From: Chlamydoabsidia padenii
Taxonomy: Eukaryota; Mucoromycota; Mucoromycetes; Mucorales; Cunninghamellaceae
Reading direction: 5' to 3'
DNA: 64,000 bases
Assembly: GCA_025330725.1 (NCBI GenBank)
Contig: JAIWND010000013.1
Coordinates: 62,001 to 126,000 of the forward strand
Shown here in pieces: positions 21,502 to 32,802 of this stretch (position 1 is the first letter of the stretch; each line of letters starts with the position of its first letter). The notes under the pieces were generated by a model. The model was given only the letters and a program-made list of their open reading frames with translations, ran no database searches and was not told the DNA's origin. The position numbers and the translations under genes were made by a program.

Positions 21502-21576
21502 TTATGTCAATCGAAGAGGCCTTCTGATAGGATAAGGACGAGCAAGACCAGGTTTACGTGAACGTTCATCAGGCAT
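21502..21576 (-). CDS. candidate 24-aa small ORF
   Basis: The peptide is MPDERSRKPGLARPYPIRRP plus LRLT, very basic and Arg/Pro-rich. The frame continues upstream past a possible acceptor (CAACAG) as TAYFQTI, so it could be the last exon of a small gene. No upstream exon with an ATG was found. Codon use looks like the neighbours, but 24 codons prove little. Confidence 0.25.
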   Translation of the reverse strand: MPDERSRKPGLARPYPIRRPLRLT

Positions 21577-21858
21577 GATTGTTTGGAAATAGGCTGTTGG
21601 GCGATGAAGAAAAGAAAAAAGTAGAGGAAAGGAAACCTACACTTATATCTGTATAAAAAACGTTGTCAATGAACACTCTGTTTTTTGTTTTCAGCGATAA
21701 TGTTTCATTTATCAAGTTTGATCAAAAAGTGAATGAACTAATGATATAGGAGTACATATAAACATGTTTTATTTGACAGTCAATGAATAATGATTGGATT
21801 AAGTGAGAATGAATAAAGTTAAATAGGGTTGAAGGATAATACAGTCATTCCGGAAATA

Positions 21859-22004
21859 CTAGTCGTGTTCTTCGATATGGATATTGTTCTGGGTGAGGCT
21901 TTCTAGCTTCACATTAGCTTCTAACTCGTCGATAACATCCATTGAATCGTCGCCATCAGGGTCTTTAAGGCTGCCAAGTTCATTGTCAAATACAAATTGT
22001 AGGT
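21859..22004 (-). CDS. candidate terminal exon of an unidentified gene
   Basis: After an acceptor (TATCATAG) the minus strand reads DLQFVFDNELGSLKDPDGDD and continues acidic to IHIEEHD and stop. It looks protein-like. Upstream there is no ATG in a usable frame before the divergent ArgRS-like gene begins 180 bp away. It may be a remnant or part of a gene whose structure I could not solve. Confidence 0.25.
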
Positions 22005-22187
22005 CTATGATATAAAAAGATGGAGGAAGAAAGGTAGAGATGCGAGTTTCATATCTGCAAATCCAGACTTCATTTTCAAAGAGTCCGAATTCTCTTTCCA
22101 GAGTGACTGTAGAATTTTTTTTTTCTTTTTCTTTTGCTCTTCTTTCCCCTTTTATTACTTGATGCCCTAACCTTTGTGCCAACTCCC

Positions 22188-24372
22188 ATGCAAGAACAAG
22201 ACAAACACAAAAAGCACCAGCATCAACAACCAGCTTCTTCCAAACTTGAATGGCAGCAAGGAATAGCTCTCCAACTATCGGAATTATTCAACAACACCAT
22301 TGATCCTAACCAACTCAACAGCTGTCTTGAATCACCCAAACTTGCCAAACACGGTACGTTTGCTCTGCCTCTCCAACGAATCCAGCACCTACTCAAGTCT
22401 GAACCTTGGTGCTCTCAATCCATTAATGAAGTAGCTCAGTGGGTTGCTACCAAGGTAATAAACAGTTAAAGATAAAGTAGGTGGTTGTCCTGGAACGTCT
22501 CTCACTCACTTGGGATTGATCTTGGCCAACCATTGTAACTTTACTCACTTTTTTTTTGTTTTTTGTTTTTTTTGGAATACAGATCCAACCTACTCAATAC
22601 ATTGAAAAAGCCACAGCAAGTGGACCATTTGTCAACTTTAATGTCCCTAAAGCCCAGTACTTGGAAACCATCTTGCAACAAATTATTCACGACAGAGACA
22701 ATTATGGGTTTGACACAACACCTGGTTCGAACACTCCTGCTACACTGATCACTTGCGATTTGCCCCCGGTGCCTTTAATTTTTGATTCGACTCATTATCG
22801 TGGCTTGGTCTTGGCTACTTTTATGCAGCGATCACTTTTAAACCAAGGGCGTAGTGTACGAATGGTGAATACAATGACGGTTTGGAATACTGAATTTGGC
22901 AAGTTGAACGAACAATGGAAATCATCAACATGTAATTAGAACTTATATATATTGTAGGATACTTTGCTTTGGCCTGGCAAAAATATGGTCAACCTCCATC
23001 CTCTGACAGTAATCTGATCACCTACATGAATCAAATTTATCTTGATATCAAACAAGAAGCACTTGCGGATGATACTATAAACGGCAAGGCACAAACATAT
23101 CTGTTACAACTGGAACAAGGTAAGCATTGGGGAATAGGATATTACTTTTTACTCATTCTTGTCTCTCAACATGATATTAAAGGGCATGACGAAACAATAA
23201 CACTATGGCAACAATTACAGGATCAGATGACCAATGAATACCAATTACTCTTCAAGGAACGACTCTGCATTGAATTCGATCAGCATACCTTCGCCACACC
23301 CTGGGAAGATCTTGATGTGATATATAAACTATTGGATCAATGTGATGGGTTGATCAAAACGGAAGACAATGATTGGAAAATGGATTTGGAATCTGAAGGA
23401 CTCGGTACACCTCTTCTTCGTCAAAAAGGAATCAGCACACAATTAACTAGGGACATTACACAAATATGGAAACGAGAGCAACAACAACAACACACAGGCA
23501 CCTTTGATGAATACCACTTTTGCGGTCATCATTCGTCGCGACACTACCAACAGGCTCACAACATTCTCACCAAGATGAATCTCACCTATCAGCACAAAGT
23601 CTTGCAGCGTACCCTTGTTGACTTTGGAAAAGTAAAATCAGACACCAACTCAAACTTTGTTTTCTTGGAATGTTTGAATTCATTACGACAAACGATGATG
23701 GAAATCATGGAGGAAAACGAAGGAACGGAAAAGTACGATGCAATGATGGCTCAACTTGGACAACTGTCAGCGACCACTCGGAACAAGATGCTCAGCGACA
23801 TTGGCACAACTTTAGGCAACCACAACCACCTTTCTATTCAACAACTGACAATGCAACATGCAGATAAACTCGCGGTATGTACCATGATTATTCACCAACT
23901 GGGCCAACGACGTAGTAAACCAATGACCTTGTCTTCTTCTACTCCACCTGATGTATTTGGTAATTCTGGTGTGTTTTTACAATATGTCCATGCTCGACTC
24001 TGTGGTATCGAAAGACAGCTTGTGAAACGTGGATTACTATCAACGGATGATGACAACCAGATCTTACCAGTGACAACAACCACACAGGGAATGGGTACTT
24101 TATTATATCAACAGGAAGCATTCAATGTGGTGGAACTGATGACCTTGTTTCCTTATGCTGTCCAACAGGCTCACATCACCATGGATCCATCCACCTTGGT
24201 GACCTATTTATTCAAACTGGCTAGAATGGCAAATCAGTCGCTTTATTGTTTACGGATCAAGGATGTGCAAAAGGACTTGGCTTTGGCAAGATGGACTCTC
24301 TTTTGGGCTGTGAAACAGACTCTGGCGAATGGATTGTCCACTCTTGGGATTACCCCTGTATCAAGGATGTAA
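22188..24372 (+). CDS. arginyl-tRNA-synthetase-like protein lacking the HIGH signature
   Basis: Three exons (22188-22454, 22583-22898, 22958-24372) give 665 aa. The second intron has a GC donor (GCAAGT), needed to join NTEFG to YFALAWQKYG. The domains follow class I ArgRS order: N-terminal tRNA-binding part (PKLAKHGTFALPLQRI, KATASGPFVNFNV), catalytic fold, and an intact C-terminal anticodon-binding domain (GVFLQYVHARLCGIERQL, MTLFPYAVQQAH, YLFKLARMANQSLY, TLANGLSTLGITPVSRM). The ATP-binding motif, HAGHLRST in ArgRS, is replaced by DSTHYRGL (157-164). The KMSK-loop region reads LVDFGKVKSDTNSN. Aminoacylation is therefore unlikely. It may be a paralogue with a tRNA-binding or regulatory role, or a decaying copy, though the frame is open throughout. 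ATG 22188 was chosen because upstream in-frame starts are not ATG. A polyA signal is at about 24420. Confidence 0.85.
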
Positions 24373-24641
24373 AACTATATAGATATTAGAATAGAAAACA
24401 ATGTTATATTATATAATTTAAAAATAAATAGACTCTGGAATGTTATCCCGTCATACATATAAACTTTGCTGTTATCATTAAAGAGAATAGTAGATAGATA
24501 AAATAGAACCCCCTCCCCTTTTACACAACATTGGGTGTCCAGTATAGTATAAGTTTGTTACATAAATGGCTTTTATTGTAAATAGACAAACATAAATGGA
24601 TATAATGACAAAGTATATAATTAAAAAAGTAAACTAGTAGA

Positions 24642-25622
24642 CTATTGAATAGAGTGATCCATCTTGTTATCGACGCCAGGGATCTTGTGGTCAGCAGGAT
24701 TGGCATTGGCTTCATATACTATTTAAAAAAAGGCAATAGTGGTCAAATGGGTGATTCATTAACTATGTTTTCCTTTCCTTACCTGTAATGATGGGATCCC
24801 GTTTCATCTATTCAAGTAGTTAGTACCTCCCCCCCTTTTTTGTGTCTCTATTTAATAATCTTTTTACCTCTGTCCATTCGCCTTTGAATCCGAGATATCG
24901 TATCACACTCGTATCACCACCAAAGTTGTCAGGGAAGTATAAGGTCAGATTCCTGACATTGGTAAACTTGGTCACCCTTTTTACCACCACCCCCAAAAAA
25001 AACGAGTGAGTGGCAAGTCAAGTTGTGCATACATATACAAATATTTACCTTGTTCCATATTCGGCCACATTATCCTGTTCACGTACTAGTTCCCAGTCTT
25101 GTGTAGAAGTATACGATTCTGCAGCGTCGAAATCCATATCGTCTCGATTGATAAACCTGCTCTGGTATTGTTAGTTTCTTCAATATAATGTCAAGTTGGA
25201 CTTACACTTTCATGGTGGCAGGAGCTTGTTCACCTGCATCGGTTCGTAGGCAAATACTTCGTAGTTTGACAATACCAGTGAATCTAAGGGCGACAAAGTG
25301 AGTCAGTTGATGAGTATGAATGGGAAAGTAAACAACTTACGGTACAAAGACAAGTAACTGTTCATCGGCATCGCTTTCCAAATACTAGCAAACATTTAAA
25401 AGAATTAAAGGACATTAATGTTATTATCAAGATATAGTTTACCTCTGTGTTTGTCATCCTGTCGTGCCAAGGTCGAATGATCTTTTTCCCACTGTCAGGT
25501 TCGAGTTCATTCAGACAACGCACATTGTCTAAATCAATACGTGAATAGAGAGAGAATTGATCCCCAGACCCTGGAAGATCATCATGGTCGTGGTCGCAGT
25601 GTTCGTCGTGGCAGTGAGCCAT
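24642..25622 (-). CDS. PITH domain-containing protein (PITHD1-like)
   Basis: At least seven small exons. The N-terminus is His/Asp-rich (MAHCHDEHCDHDHDDLPGSG). The PITH domain follows: QFSLYSRIDLDNVRCLNE, GKKIIRPWHDR, YLESDADEQLLVFVPFTG, VKLRSICLRT, FTNVRNLTLYFPDNFGGD, VIRYLGFKGEWTE, and EANPADHKIPG near the end. Order and length (about 210 aa) match human PITHD1 and the C-terminal half of thioredoxin-like 1, which binds the 26S proteasome. No thioredoxin domain is attached. The function in fungi is not established. TTCAAATCCCGA lies 89 bp upstream (25711-25722). Confidence 0.9.
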
Positions 25623-25710
25623 TGTGAATTGTTGTTTGAATTGGTTCAAAAAAGAAAGTAAAAGAGGAGCAAGTCGAGAGATGTTTTCTTTCTGAAAAAT
25701 AACGGCTTGA

Positions 25711-25722
25711 TTCAAATCCCGA
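25711..25722 (+). promoter_or_regulatory. recurrent TTCAAATCCCGA motif upstream of the PITH gene
   Basis: 89 bp before the minus-strand start codon. A second copy, TTCAAATCCCGC at 25897-25908, lies between this gene and the next plus-strand gene. Confidence 0.5.
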
Positions 25723-25896
25723 CTTGGCTTGAAATTGACATGATCCCAAAACCTGAGAGGGTGCATAAAGATCACACACAGGCAACCAAGTCTCGAGGTA
25801 TCAATCCACAGTTTTTTATTTTTCATTTTTTATTTTTTTGGAATTCATTGTAACTGATGATGGTCCAATACAGATACGTCCCTGCCCATCACAGTT

Positions 25897-25908
25897 TTCA
25901 AATCCCGC
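25897..25908 (+). promoter_or_regulatory. recurrent TTCAAATCCCGC motif in a divergent promoter
   Basis: Exact motif 189 bp before the Cys-rich GPI-type protein start and 275 bp before the divergent PITH gene start. Confidence 0.5.
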
Positions 25909-26096
25909 TTAAAGTCGACAAAGATGACTGTGATGAATGTAGGAGATATTACTCGTTTTTGTCTGATACATAGGGGTCCACTTTCGAATCAACCTGACAA
26001 CAAACAATGGTCCCCCAGAAATCCAAAAAAAAGACATCTTGACATGGATCTTTTTTTTTTTTTTTTTTTTCTGTCTAGCCACCTCATCTTATTAAC

Positions 26097-26842
26097 ATGA
26101 AAATCACCGTTTCCCTATTGCTTTTCACCAGTACAGTATTAGCATGTACCAATAATCTACTGTAAGGAATGAAATCATCATGCATAATTATAATCTCACT
26201 TTTTTTTTTTCTTTATGAAAAGGTTTGATATTTGTAAACAGACAGCGTCGATCGCCTCTTCACAGTGTGTAGGTGAAGCTGCGACGCCGACATGTCATTG
26301 CTCAGCAGAAAAACAGTTATTGGCATGTTATTCTGAATGTGTGGATGATCTCACTGTGTCAGGTACTCACAATAGACAAACCACTTATCAATGAACCCTA
26401 ACCTTGTCGTTTTTTAGGTGTGGTCAATGAACAAAAACAAATCATGCAAACCGCATGCGATCAGCCAGGAGCGGAAGCGGAGATTAAAATGAGACCCAAA
26501 AACCATGATCTCGTTACCATGGGGGATCCTGTTCAACTCACCGAGCCATTCAAGGTCAAACCTAAACCTCAATCAGTAGATAGTTCGAGTGAGGATGGCA
26601 TTATTCACGCTTCCTCTCATTCAACAAACCCATCGCAGGATGCACCTGTTAAGGAAGATAGTGAAATGAAGAAGGCTGCCTCAAAGGAAACAGCCGGTAC
26701 ACCTTCTTTTACGCAAAAGGATCATCATGAAAATGCAAATAATGTATCAATGAATGGAAGTGGTAGTCTTATAAACCCTATAGGGACCATCACTGTTCTT
26801 CCACTTTGCATTTTTGCATTATCGAGTCTGTTCATTTTTTAA
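26097..26842 (+). CDS. secreted eight-cysteine protein with GPI-type tail
   Basis: Three exons encode about 210 aa. A signal peptide (MKITVSLLLFTSTVLA) leads into a Cys-rich domain of about 75 residues with eight Cys (CTNN, DICKQ, SQCVG, TPTCHC, LACYSEC, TACDQ). Then comes a long Ser/Lys/Asp-rich spacer without Cys, and a hydrophobic end (PLCIFALSSLFIF) after NGSGSLINPIG. This is the layout of GPI-anchored cell-surface proteins. Eight Cys in a small domain recalls CFEM proteins, but the CFEM spacing and the haem-binding Asp were not confirmed. The exon 1/2 junction (CT|G = Leu) is clean. A 20-T run precedes the start. Polyadenylation signal AATAAAATG is at about 26858. Confidence 0.75.
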
Positions 26843-26912
26843 ATCCAGCCGGAGTCTAAAAATAAAATGTTTTTGATTTTCCTTTTTTTTTTTTTTTTTT
26901 TCTTTCCAAGTT

Positions 26913-27599
26913 ATGAATCTCATTCCTTTTGTCAAAAGCAATCCAACATCCATAACAGTATCAACAACACAAGACGATGGACTGACTACTATACCATTAT
27001 CACCTTCCAACTCGACAGATGAAGATAATGTAGGTTTACGGGTGGCTAAAATGTATCAATCGATTGTATCTTCGAAATCAACAACTGCGGCATTGAACAA
27101 AAACAATCAAGTTGGCTTTACATCAACCAAAACAACACCATCTTTACAATCATCCCACTATTGTAAAAGTTGTGATATGGTGATTCGAGATCCAGGCCAT
27201 TTCCATGGAACAGCTCATTTGGTCAGTACTCAACATCAACCTCACAGAGTCGAAACAAAGAATCCAGCACCCACCAAGACGATGGTGACTCGACTGGAAT
27301 TAGTACATGGAAAGGATCCAGCACTACAACTGATGGAAAAATACGGCTGGCGACCGGGAGAAGGATTGGGTAAATCGAAACAAGGCACACCTTACCCAGT
27401 AACAACGGTATGGAAACAAGATCGACTAGGCATAGGACACCCACGAACTGATCGACGACGTATCACTCATCCTTCTATCAGTAAAACCAGCAGCAACAAA
27501 GGACAGCAACGGGCGGTGATCAGTGGAAAGAAATTGGCGGTGGATGCAAAAGCTGAATCTGCATTACGATCTGCAATGCTACATTATATGAATAATTAG
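26913..27599 (+). CDS. G-patch protein with a Cys/His zinc motif (GPANK1-like)
   Basis: A single exon of 228 aa. Residues 90-110 hold a zinc-finger-like HYCKSCDMV...HFHGTAH block with a further STQH. The G-patch follows at about 141-175: LMEKYGWRPGEGLGKSKQGT, then VWKQDRLGIG. G-patch motifs bind and activate DEAH-box RNA helicases in splicing or ribosome assembly. The pairing of a CxxC/H block with a G-patch and the ending recall animal GPANK1, but no ankyrin repeats are seen. The C-terminus is basic (TDRRRITHP, SGKKLAVDAK). It is probably nuclear. Only 70 bp separate it from the preceding gene's stop, so the two are tandem. Polyadenylation signal AATAAAGA is at about 27674. Confidence 0.8.
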   Translation: MNLIPFVKSNPTSITVSTTQDDGLTTIPLSPSNSTDEDNVGLRVAKMYQSIVSSKSTTAALNKNNQVGFTSTKTTPSLQSSHYCKSCDMVIRDPGHFHGTAHLVSTQHQPHRVETKNPAPTKTMVTRLELVHGKDPALQLMEKYGWRPGEGLGKSKQGTPYPVTTVWKQDRLGIGHPRTDRRRITHPSISKTSSNKGQQRAVISGKKLAVDAKAESALRSAMLHYMNN

Positions 27600-28896
27600 A
27601 ATAAGCTACTTTTTTAAATTAGTCCATAGTCTATCTATATACCCAACTATTGTATATGAAAACATTGTTTTTAAATAAAGATAAAGTAAATTAACACTCA
27701 TGTCCCATAATTGATGATGATATGAAAATAGGTCACTTTCTCGGAATGTTGTCTGGATGATGGCAAGTACTTGTGTGACTCTGGGATCGGGGCACGATTT
27801 GTATCGAATCAACTAGTCTCACGACAAATTGTTTGTATATTGTCATCTCGGCATACATGCTTGTATCCCGTTTTCTTCCCAAGTAATTTGCTTACGATCG
27901 AATGCAGGTATGTAAACCTCCCATCAGAAAAAAAAAAGGGAGGCCAAATCAAACTTGATATTTCTAGTCCAAATACATCTCCCATTTATCATTTTCATAA
28001 TACCATATATTTCATCTAACCCGTCCCTTTACACGTTTTACTCATCATTGGTCAACTCATATTCACACTCCGGTATTCATGCAAAAACCCAGATTAGTTT
28101 CCCGCTTTCCTCTTTAGTATTATTCCTTTTCTTTCTCTACCCGCCATCTTGAGATCTTTCCATAGATTGCATCAATTGTGTCAGTGGTGTTTATCTCTAC
28201 CAAACTAAGCTATGCTTTTGGTTAAGGAAATAGCTGTGTGCCTTCTATTTGTTCCCTCTCCACATAATGAATATAGAAGACTGTTCTCTTTACTAACCCA
28301 ACCAGAAGTAATGCACAAGCCCCCTTTGATGGGAGCCCATATGAAATACACATATCTAACCAAGGTCCACACATATGCACATCTCTTTAATCGGGATTTG
28401 AAAATGATGTGAACCAAGGATCGACTCTAATCTTATCGCAAAAAGTCAGGTTTCAATCTAGTCATCTGTCCGATCTAAAAAAGAAACAAGGCTGAGAAAA
28501 GAATTCATCATCATGATGACAGAGGTTTCCCCCTTTGTTGAGAAGAAAAACTTTAATTTTGCGGGATGTTCTATGACTTGAGACACTAATTGGCAAGTAA
28601 GGAATTCCCGATGCTCTTTTTTAGAAGGAAAAAAAAAAAGGTTCTGGTCAGTTATTGGCGCTTCGATCAAGCGGAGTAAGTAAGACAAGGACAGCAAAGT
28701 CTTGATCAAATGGCAATAGTAAAAAGACATGATAGTTTTCTTTAGTTTTCTTTATTTTATTTTATTTTTTTTTAAAAAAAAAGGGAGATGCGGCTATAAT
28801 TACAAAATAGGGAAGTCGTAGACTAAAAGGAATAAAACTATAAACAAAGATAGACTGGGTGATGACTAGGCCTAGTGATGGTGACATGGGGAAAGT
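27600..28896. other. 1.3-kb intergenic stretch
   Basis: No gene recognised on either strand. It holds the polyA site of the G-patch gene and one copy of the recurrent motif, TCGGGATTTGAA, at 28391-28402. Weaker related sites are GCGGGATGTT near 28559 and AATTCCCGATG near 28602. Confidence 0.5.
28391..28402 (-). promoter_or_regulatory. recurrent TTCAAATCCCGA motif, intergenic
   Basis: Reads TCGGGATTTGAA on the plus strand, far from any start codon recognised here. Confidence 0.4.
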
Positions 28897-30044
28897 TTAT
28901 ATAGTAGGGGTAATACGATTTGTGGTCGATGCGGCCTTCTTTCTTGCCAATTTAGCGTAATCTATTTAGAAAAAAAGAAAGAGGATGAGTAAGTGTAAAG
29001 TATTTTGATTCCATGTAACAATGAGCTACTTACGTAAACCACAAGCATTACAAAGTGTTCTTGCCCCATCAGGTCCACGTCGCCATTCTGGTGTTTCCGA
29101 GATATTACAAGAGTGACATCGACCTTGGAAGTTGGATTGTTTCTATAATAAAATAATAATAATAATAAAAAAAAAGGTCAAATGTCTGTCTTTGAGGAGA
29201 TATATATAAGATGACTTACACCTCTTTTTCTTTGTCTTGATGGAATACTTGTCCTATTGTTTGTCATACCAAATGAATCATGATATTGTTGCTGTGCAGT
29301 AGAGTTGGGCCAATCCCGCTTGGTGATGGTGATCTTTGATGAAGTGGATGGAGGTGAAGGTAAAGAGTGTGTTGATGAAGAAGGTGATGATGATGCATGG
29401 TATTGAGGATAGTAACCCAAAGTTAGTTGATCAGTAGACGAAGAAGACCTGTTGTGAGAAGGTGACACCATTTGCTGTTTCCGTAACCGTAAAAGAGCAT
29501 TCAATACTTCATTTGCTTTCCCAATCATATCATCCATCCAAGGTCGCAGTTCGTCATGACTTGTGGAAGATAAGAGGTAAGGCTTGTAATGGACCATATT
29601 ATCGCAAAGACTGTTGGCTTGTTGTACCACTTGATCCACATCCGATGAAACCGTTCGCAAAATAGAGTTGTTGCGAATAGGGGTCCCAGTAGATGGTCGA
29701 ATAGGGTAGATTAATGCATCCATTTTTTCAAAAGATGTACGAGGTGGAGAGAGTGGATGTTGAATCAAGGTAGTGCTGTGATTTGATGACAAGGAAGGTG
29801 GTGATGCTGTTGATGAGCTAAAATGACTCGGTGGTGATAACATTGTCAAGTTGTTGCTGTTGCCATCATTCTTGTATGGAGGTTTAGGTATATATTCGTC
29901 AAGTGTGCTGATGGGTGGTAAAACAAACCGTTCGGTATTACAGCTGACCAAGAAGAGGAAAGAAGGTTCAAGACCGTATTAGTTCTTTATTCATGCCCTG
30001 AGTTGTTTCGGTACTTACCTTTGTTCGGTTACAGATGCAAGCAT
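28897..30044 (-). CDS. GATA-type zinc-finger transcription factor (18-residue loop)
   Basis: Four exons encode about 325 aa. The short first exon (MLASVTEQ) is joined through GTAAGT to [13 protein letters not shown], giving an ATG at 30044. A long Ser/Pro-rich region includes a helical segment ([33 protein letters not shown]), basic RQRKRG, and one GATA finger: [20 protein letters not shown] then TLCNACGLR, followed by [11 protein letters not shown]. The loop between the Cys pairs is 18 residues, with the PEWRRGPDG form of fungal WC-2-type fingers, rather than the 17 residues of AreA types. It should bind GATA sites in the nucleus. No PAS domain was found, so it is not a canonical WC-2. An ATTGG-rich stretch (30292-30312) lies 250 bp upstream. 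Confidence 0.85.
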
Positions 30045-32802
30045 GAGGAGTTAATAATGGTGAATGTGAAGAGCAAAAAAAAAAAAAAAAAAAAAAAAAA
30101 AGTTGTTGTATGGTGGTATAAAGAGAGAGTTGTAAAAGAAGGGTTTAATGGAAGAAGAGGAAGGAATAAAAGAAGTAAAAAATAAAAAGTAAAAGAAAGT
30201 AAAAAAGGAAGAGAAAGAAAGGAAAAAAAAAAAGCATAAAATCATTTTCAACCCCTCACTTGGTTTTATAGTTTTGAATCTTGGGTCGATTTGATTGGAC
30301 GATTCTGATTGGCTCAAATCGAGTATAAACCTTAACTGATAGATAGAAATCTATCTACAATTGAACAAACAAAAAAGAAAATACTACTTGTGTTTGATCA
30401 CATGCCACTTATTCTCACCCTGCTTATCATAGCAAATTGATTGGTAAACCACGTGGGGCTTGAAGATATTTTGTTCTGCTTGCTTTGCTTTGTTCAGTGA
30501 GAGAGATGATCTAAGGATGAAAAATTGACTTTTGATAGAGCGATCATCTTCCATCTAATTAGGCAAATATAGTAGATCATCAGCATAAACATTATATGCA
30601 CTATTATATGAATTTGACTACCCCCCCTTCTGCTCCTTTTTCATATCATCGGAACAATAGGGGAAAAGGGAAAAAAGGATCTGATGGAAATGACCATGTT
30701 CAAACCCCGACAATACAAGGTAGATTGTGGGGTGATGAGTCCTGTTATAGCCGGTTTCAATTGACAAGAGTGGTACGATCATAATTAAAGGCTCTTTTAT
30801 TAGTAAATAGATGGGTATTGCTCGATCAAATCAAACTTTACTGACATTCAAATCCCGCATACACCTATAAAAAAAAAAGAAAGAGTTCACCTCTGAGAGA
30901 ATCACATTTTCCCTTCCTTTCCTTTTAATAGTAAACTCACATATATTGTAATATTGGCGTGAGCATCTCACATTTCCCCCCTTATATTTCCAATTCACCG
31001 ATTTAAAAATTTCATCATCATAAAAAGGGAAACAAAGGGAAAAGTAAAAAACAAAAACCACAATGATAACCTGTCTAGACTGCACACACTCACTCTCTTG
31101 TATGACCTGCTCCTTTCTAATCACTAAATAAACGATGTCCGATGATATATCCAAGATGCTACTAAATCTTTGATCATGAGAACTTCAATAGATCTATCTC
31201 AGAAAAAAAAAAAAAAAAAAAATACAATCGGGATTTGAATATATTCTTCGGTCATGCAAAAGAGTGTATGTGACCCATCACCACATTGACATTTTGAGCG
31301 TTTATTCTTGATGTATACCAAATCAAGCTATGTGTATCTATGCATTTCAATTATGTATTTCATCTTTTCCCCTCTTTTTGGTTCTTCTATCCTTCCGTTA
31401 CAATGACGGATGCAATGCCTGTTATAAGATTCGGATCCATATGTATGTATACATTACTAGTTTATATCAGTAACTTGACGTCATATGTCTTAGTTGTGGA
31501 ATTGTTTACAAGGAAAACAAATAAGAGAAGCCTTAAGAAAAGTAAAAGCGGAGTTTGACCATAAAAGGTAACTTTCATGCATCTTGAATCGTCCCTAGAT
31601 TAAAAAAAGGATGATTAGAAATGTGTTGTAAATGGTATAATTCCCTTTTGTTCTCCTGAGTATGCCATCCTATACATATTTTCGGTTTAGGGGAAGATGC
31701 CATTCGGTCTCCATCGTGTCATTTGACATGTTATTTTTTCCAACTCTTTCCTCTCCATAAATCATCATCATGACACTAGGATTCTTGTGTACTATGATAT
31801 GACAAGGTATCCAGGATTGATCTAGTGCTACATAAAGGGGGGAAAGACCGAGAATTGGGTTAGATCACTTTACCTTGATGTATAAATTCATGCAGGTAGG
31901 TAGCACCATGGAGTTTACAGTAAACCCTCCCCTGTCGGCTCTCTCATTATATTTCCATGTACACTTGAGACCTTGTTGTATCTGCGACTATTAGTTAGTT
32001 TACACAAGTTCATGAGACACTCCTTTTGCCGTAATCATCATTTTCCTAATCTAGGTGGTTTGAAACCCCGGTTTTCTGTCATCGAAGGAGACGAAACGCC
32101 AAAGGAGACCTGGATCATTATACTCTGCAATAAGATTAAAGTTGAATCTCATTTAATTCAAGAGACAAAGATGATGTAAATAGAAAGAGACTACGATGCC
32201 ATACAGACACACAAAAAGGAGGCAATAGTCGTCATGTCACATATTTTCACGTAAACGATAAAATAGACTAACCACCAATCCGGCCGCCTTCAAGTAAATC
32301 TAATTAATTGTAAAGAGAAATACAGATAGGCTGGATGATCTTGGTTCTGCAGAAAACGTCGGCGGGGGTTGAATCGCATCCCCCTTTGGCCAAGATCAAA
32401 CCTCGTATAGCTATAATTATCGAATCATCCTTCTGAATTACGTGTTAATGTTTTGCCTACCTGATTTAGCTCATTTGGGATCCTGTCCATCAATAAAAGA
32501 CGACCCCCTGGTGTTAAAGACCTAATAGCGGGATTTGAATTAAGACTGGCATAGACCCTTCCTGGGATAACTCCATCTATTCTTCTTGAACATTAATCAC
32601 TCACCATAAGTTTGACTGTATGTTTAAGCTTTATCCATTTTATGGTTTTTACTCTATTTAGTTTCAGAGGATCATTTGACAAGCAAGACAATGAGAGTTT
32701 GACAAAAGGGTTGTATATTCAAAACCCGCTCCTTCTGCGAAAGTTTGAATGATTTTTGTTTTTTCCTCTTTTTCTTTTCCACACAAATCTCATTCAGTTA
32801 AA
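30045..32802. other. 2.7-kb gene-free region with several copies of the recurrent motif
   Basis: No ORF here looks coding. The left end is the GATA-factor promoter, with a 27-A run and three ATTGG/CCAAT-like sites. Motif copies: 30847-30858, 31228-31239, 32528-32539 and TTCAAAACCCGC at 32718-32729, the last 74 bp before the U2SURP start. A non-coding RNA is possible, but nothing in the sequence shows one. Confidence 0.5.
32528..32539 (-). promoter_or_regulatory. recurrent TTCAAATCCCGC motif, intergenic
   Basis: Reads GCGGGATTTGAA on the plus strand, 264 bp before the U2SURP start. A looser copy follows at 32718-32729. Confidence 0.45.

Larger units (their letters stand above)
21187..21858. 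other. intergenic region with a possible small gene
   Basis: Contains the NAC beta polyA signal, a palindromic TATA-like site (21343-21354), a 24-codon minus-strand ORF (21502-21576), and on the minus strand an AATAAA near 21767 that could serve the exon candidate at 21859. Confidence 0.4.

Noticed and set aside
30045..32802. Possible hidden gene or tRNA cluster in the 2.7-kb gap
   Set aside because: No ORF with coding character, no splice-linked exons, and no complete A-box/B-box pair; only the recurrent motif copies stand out.
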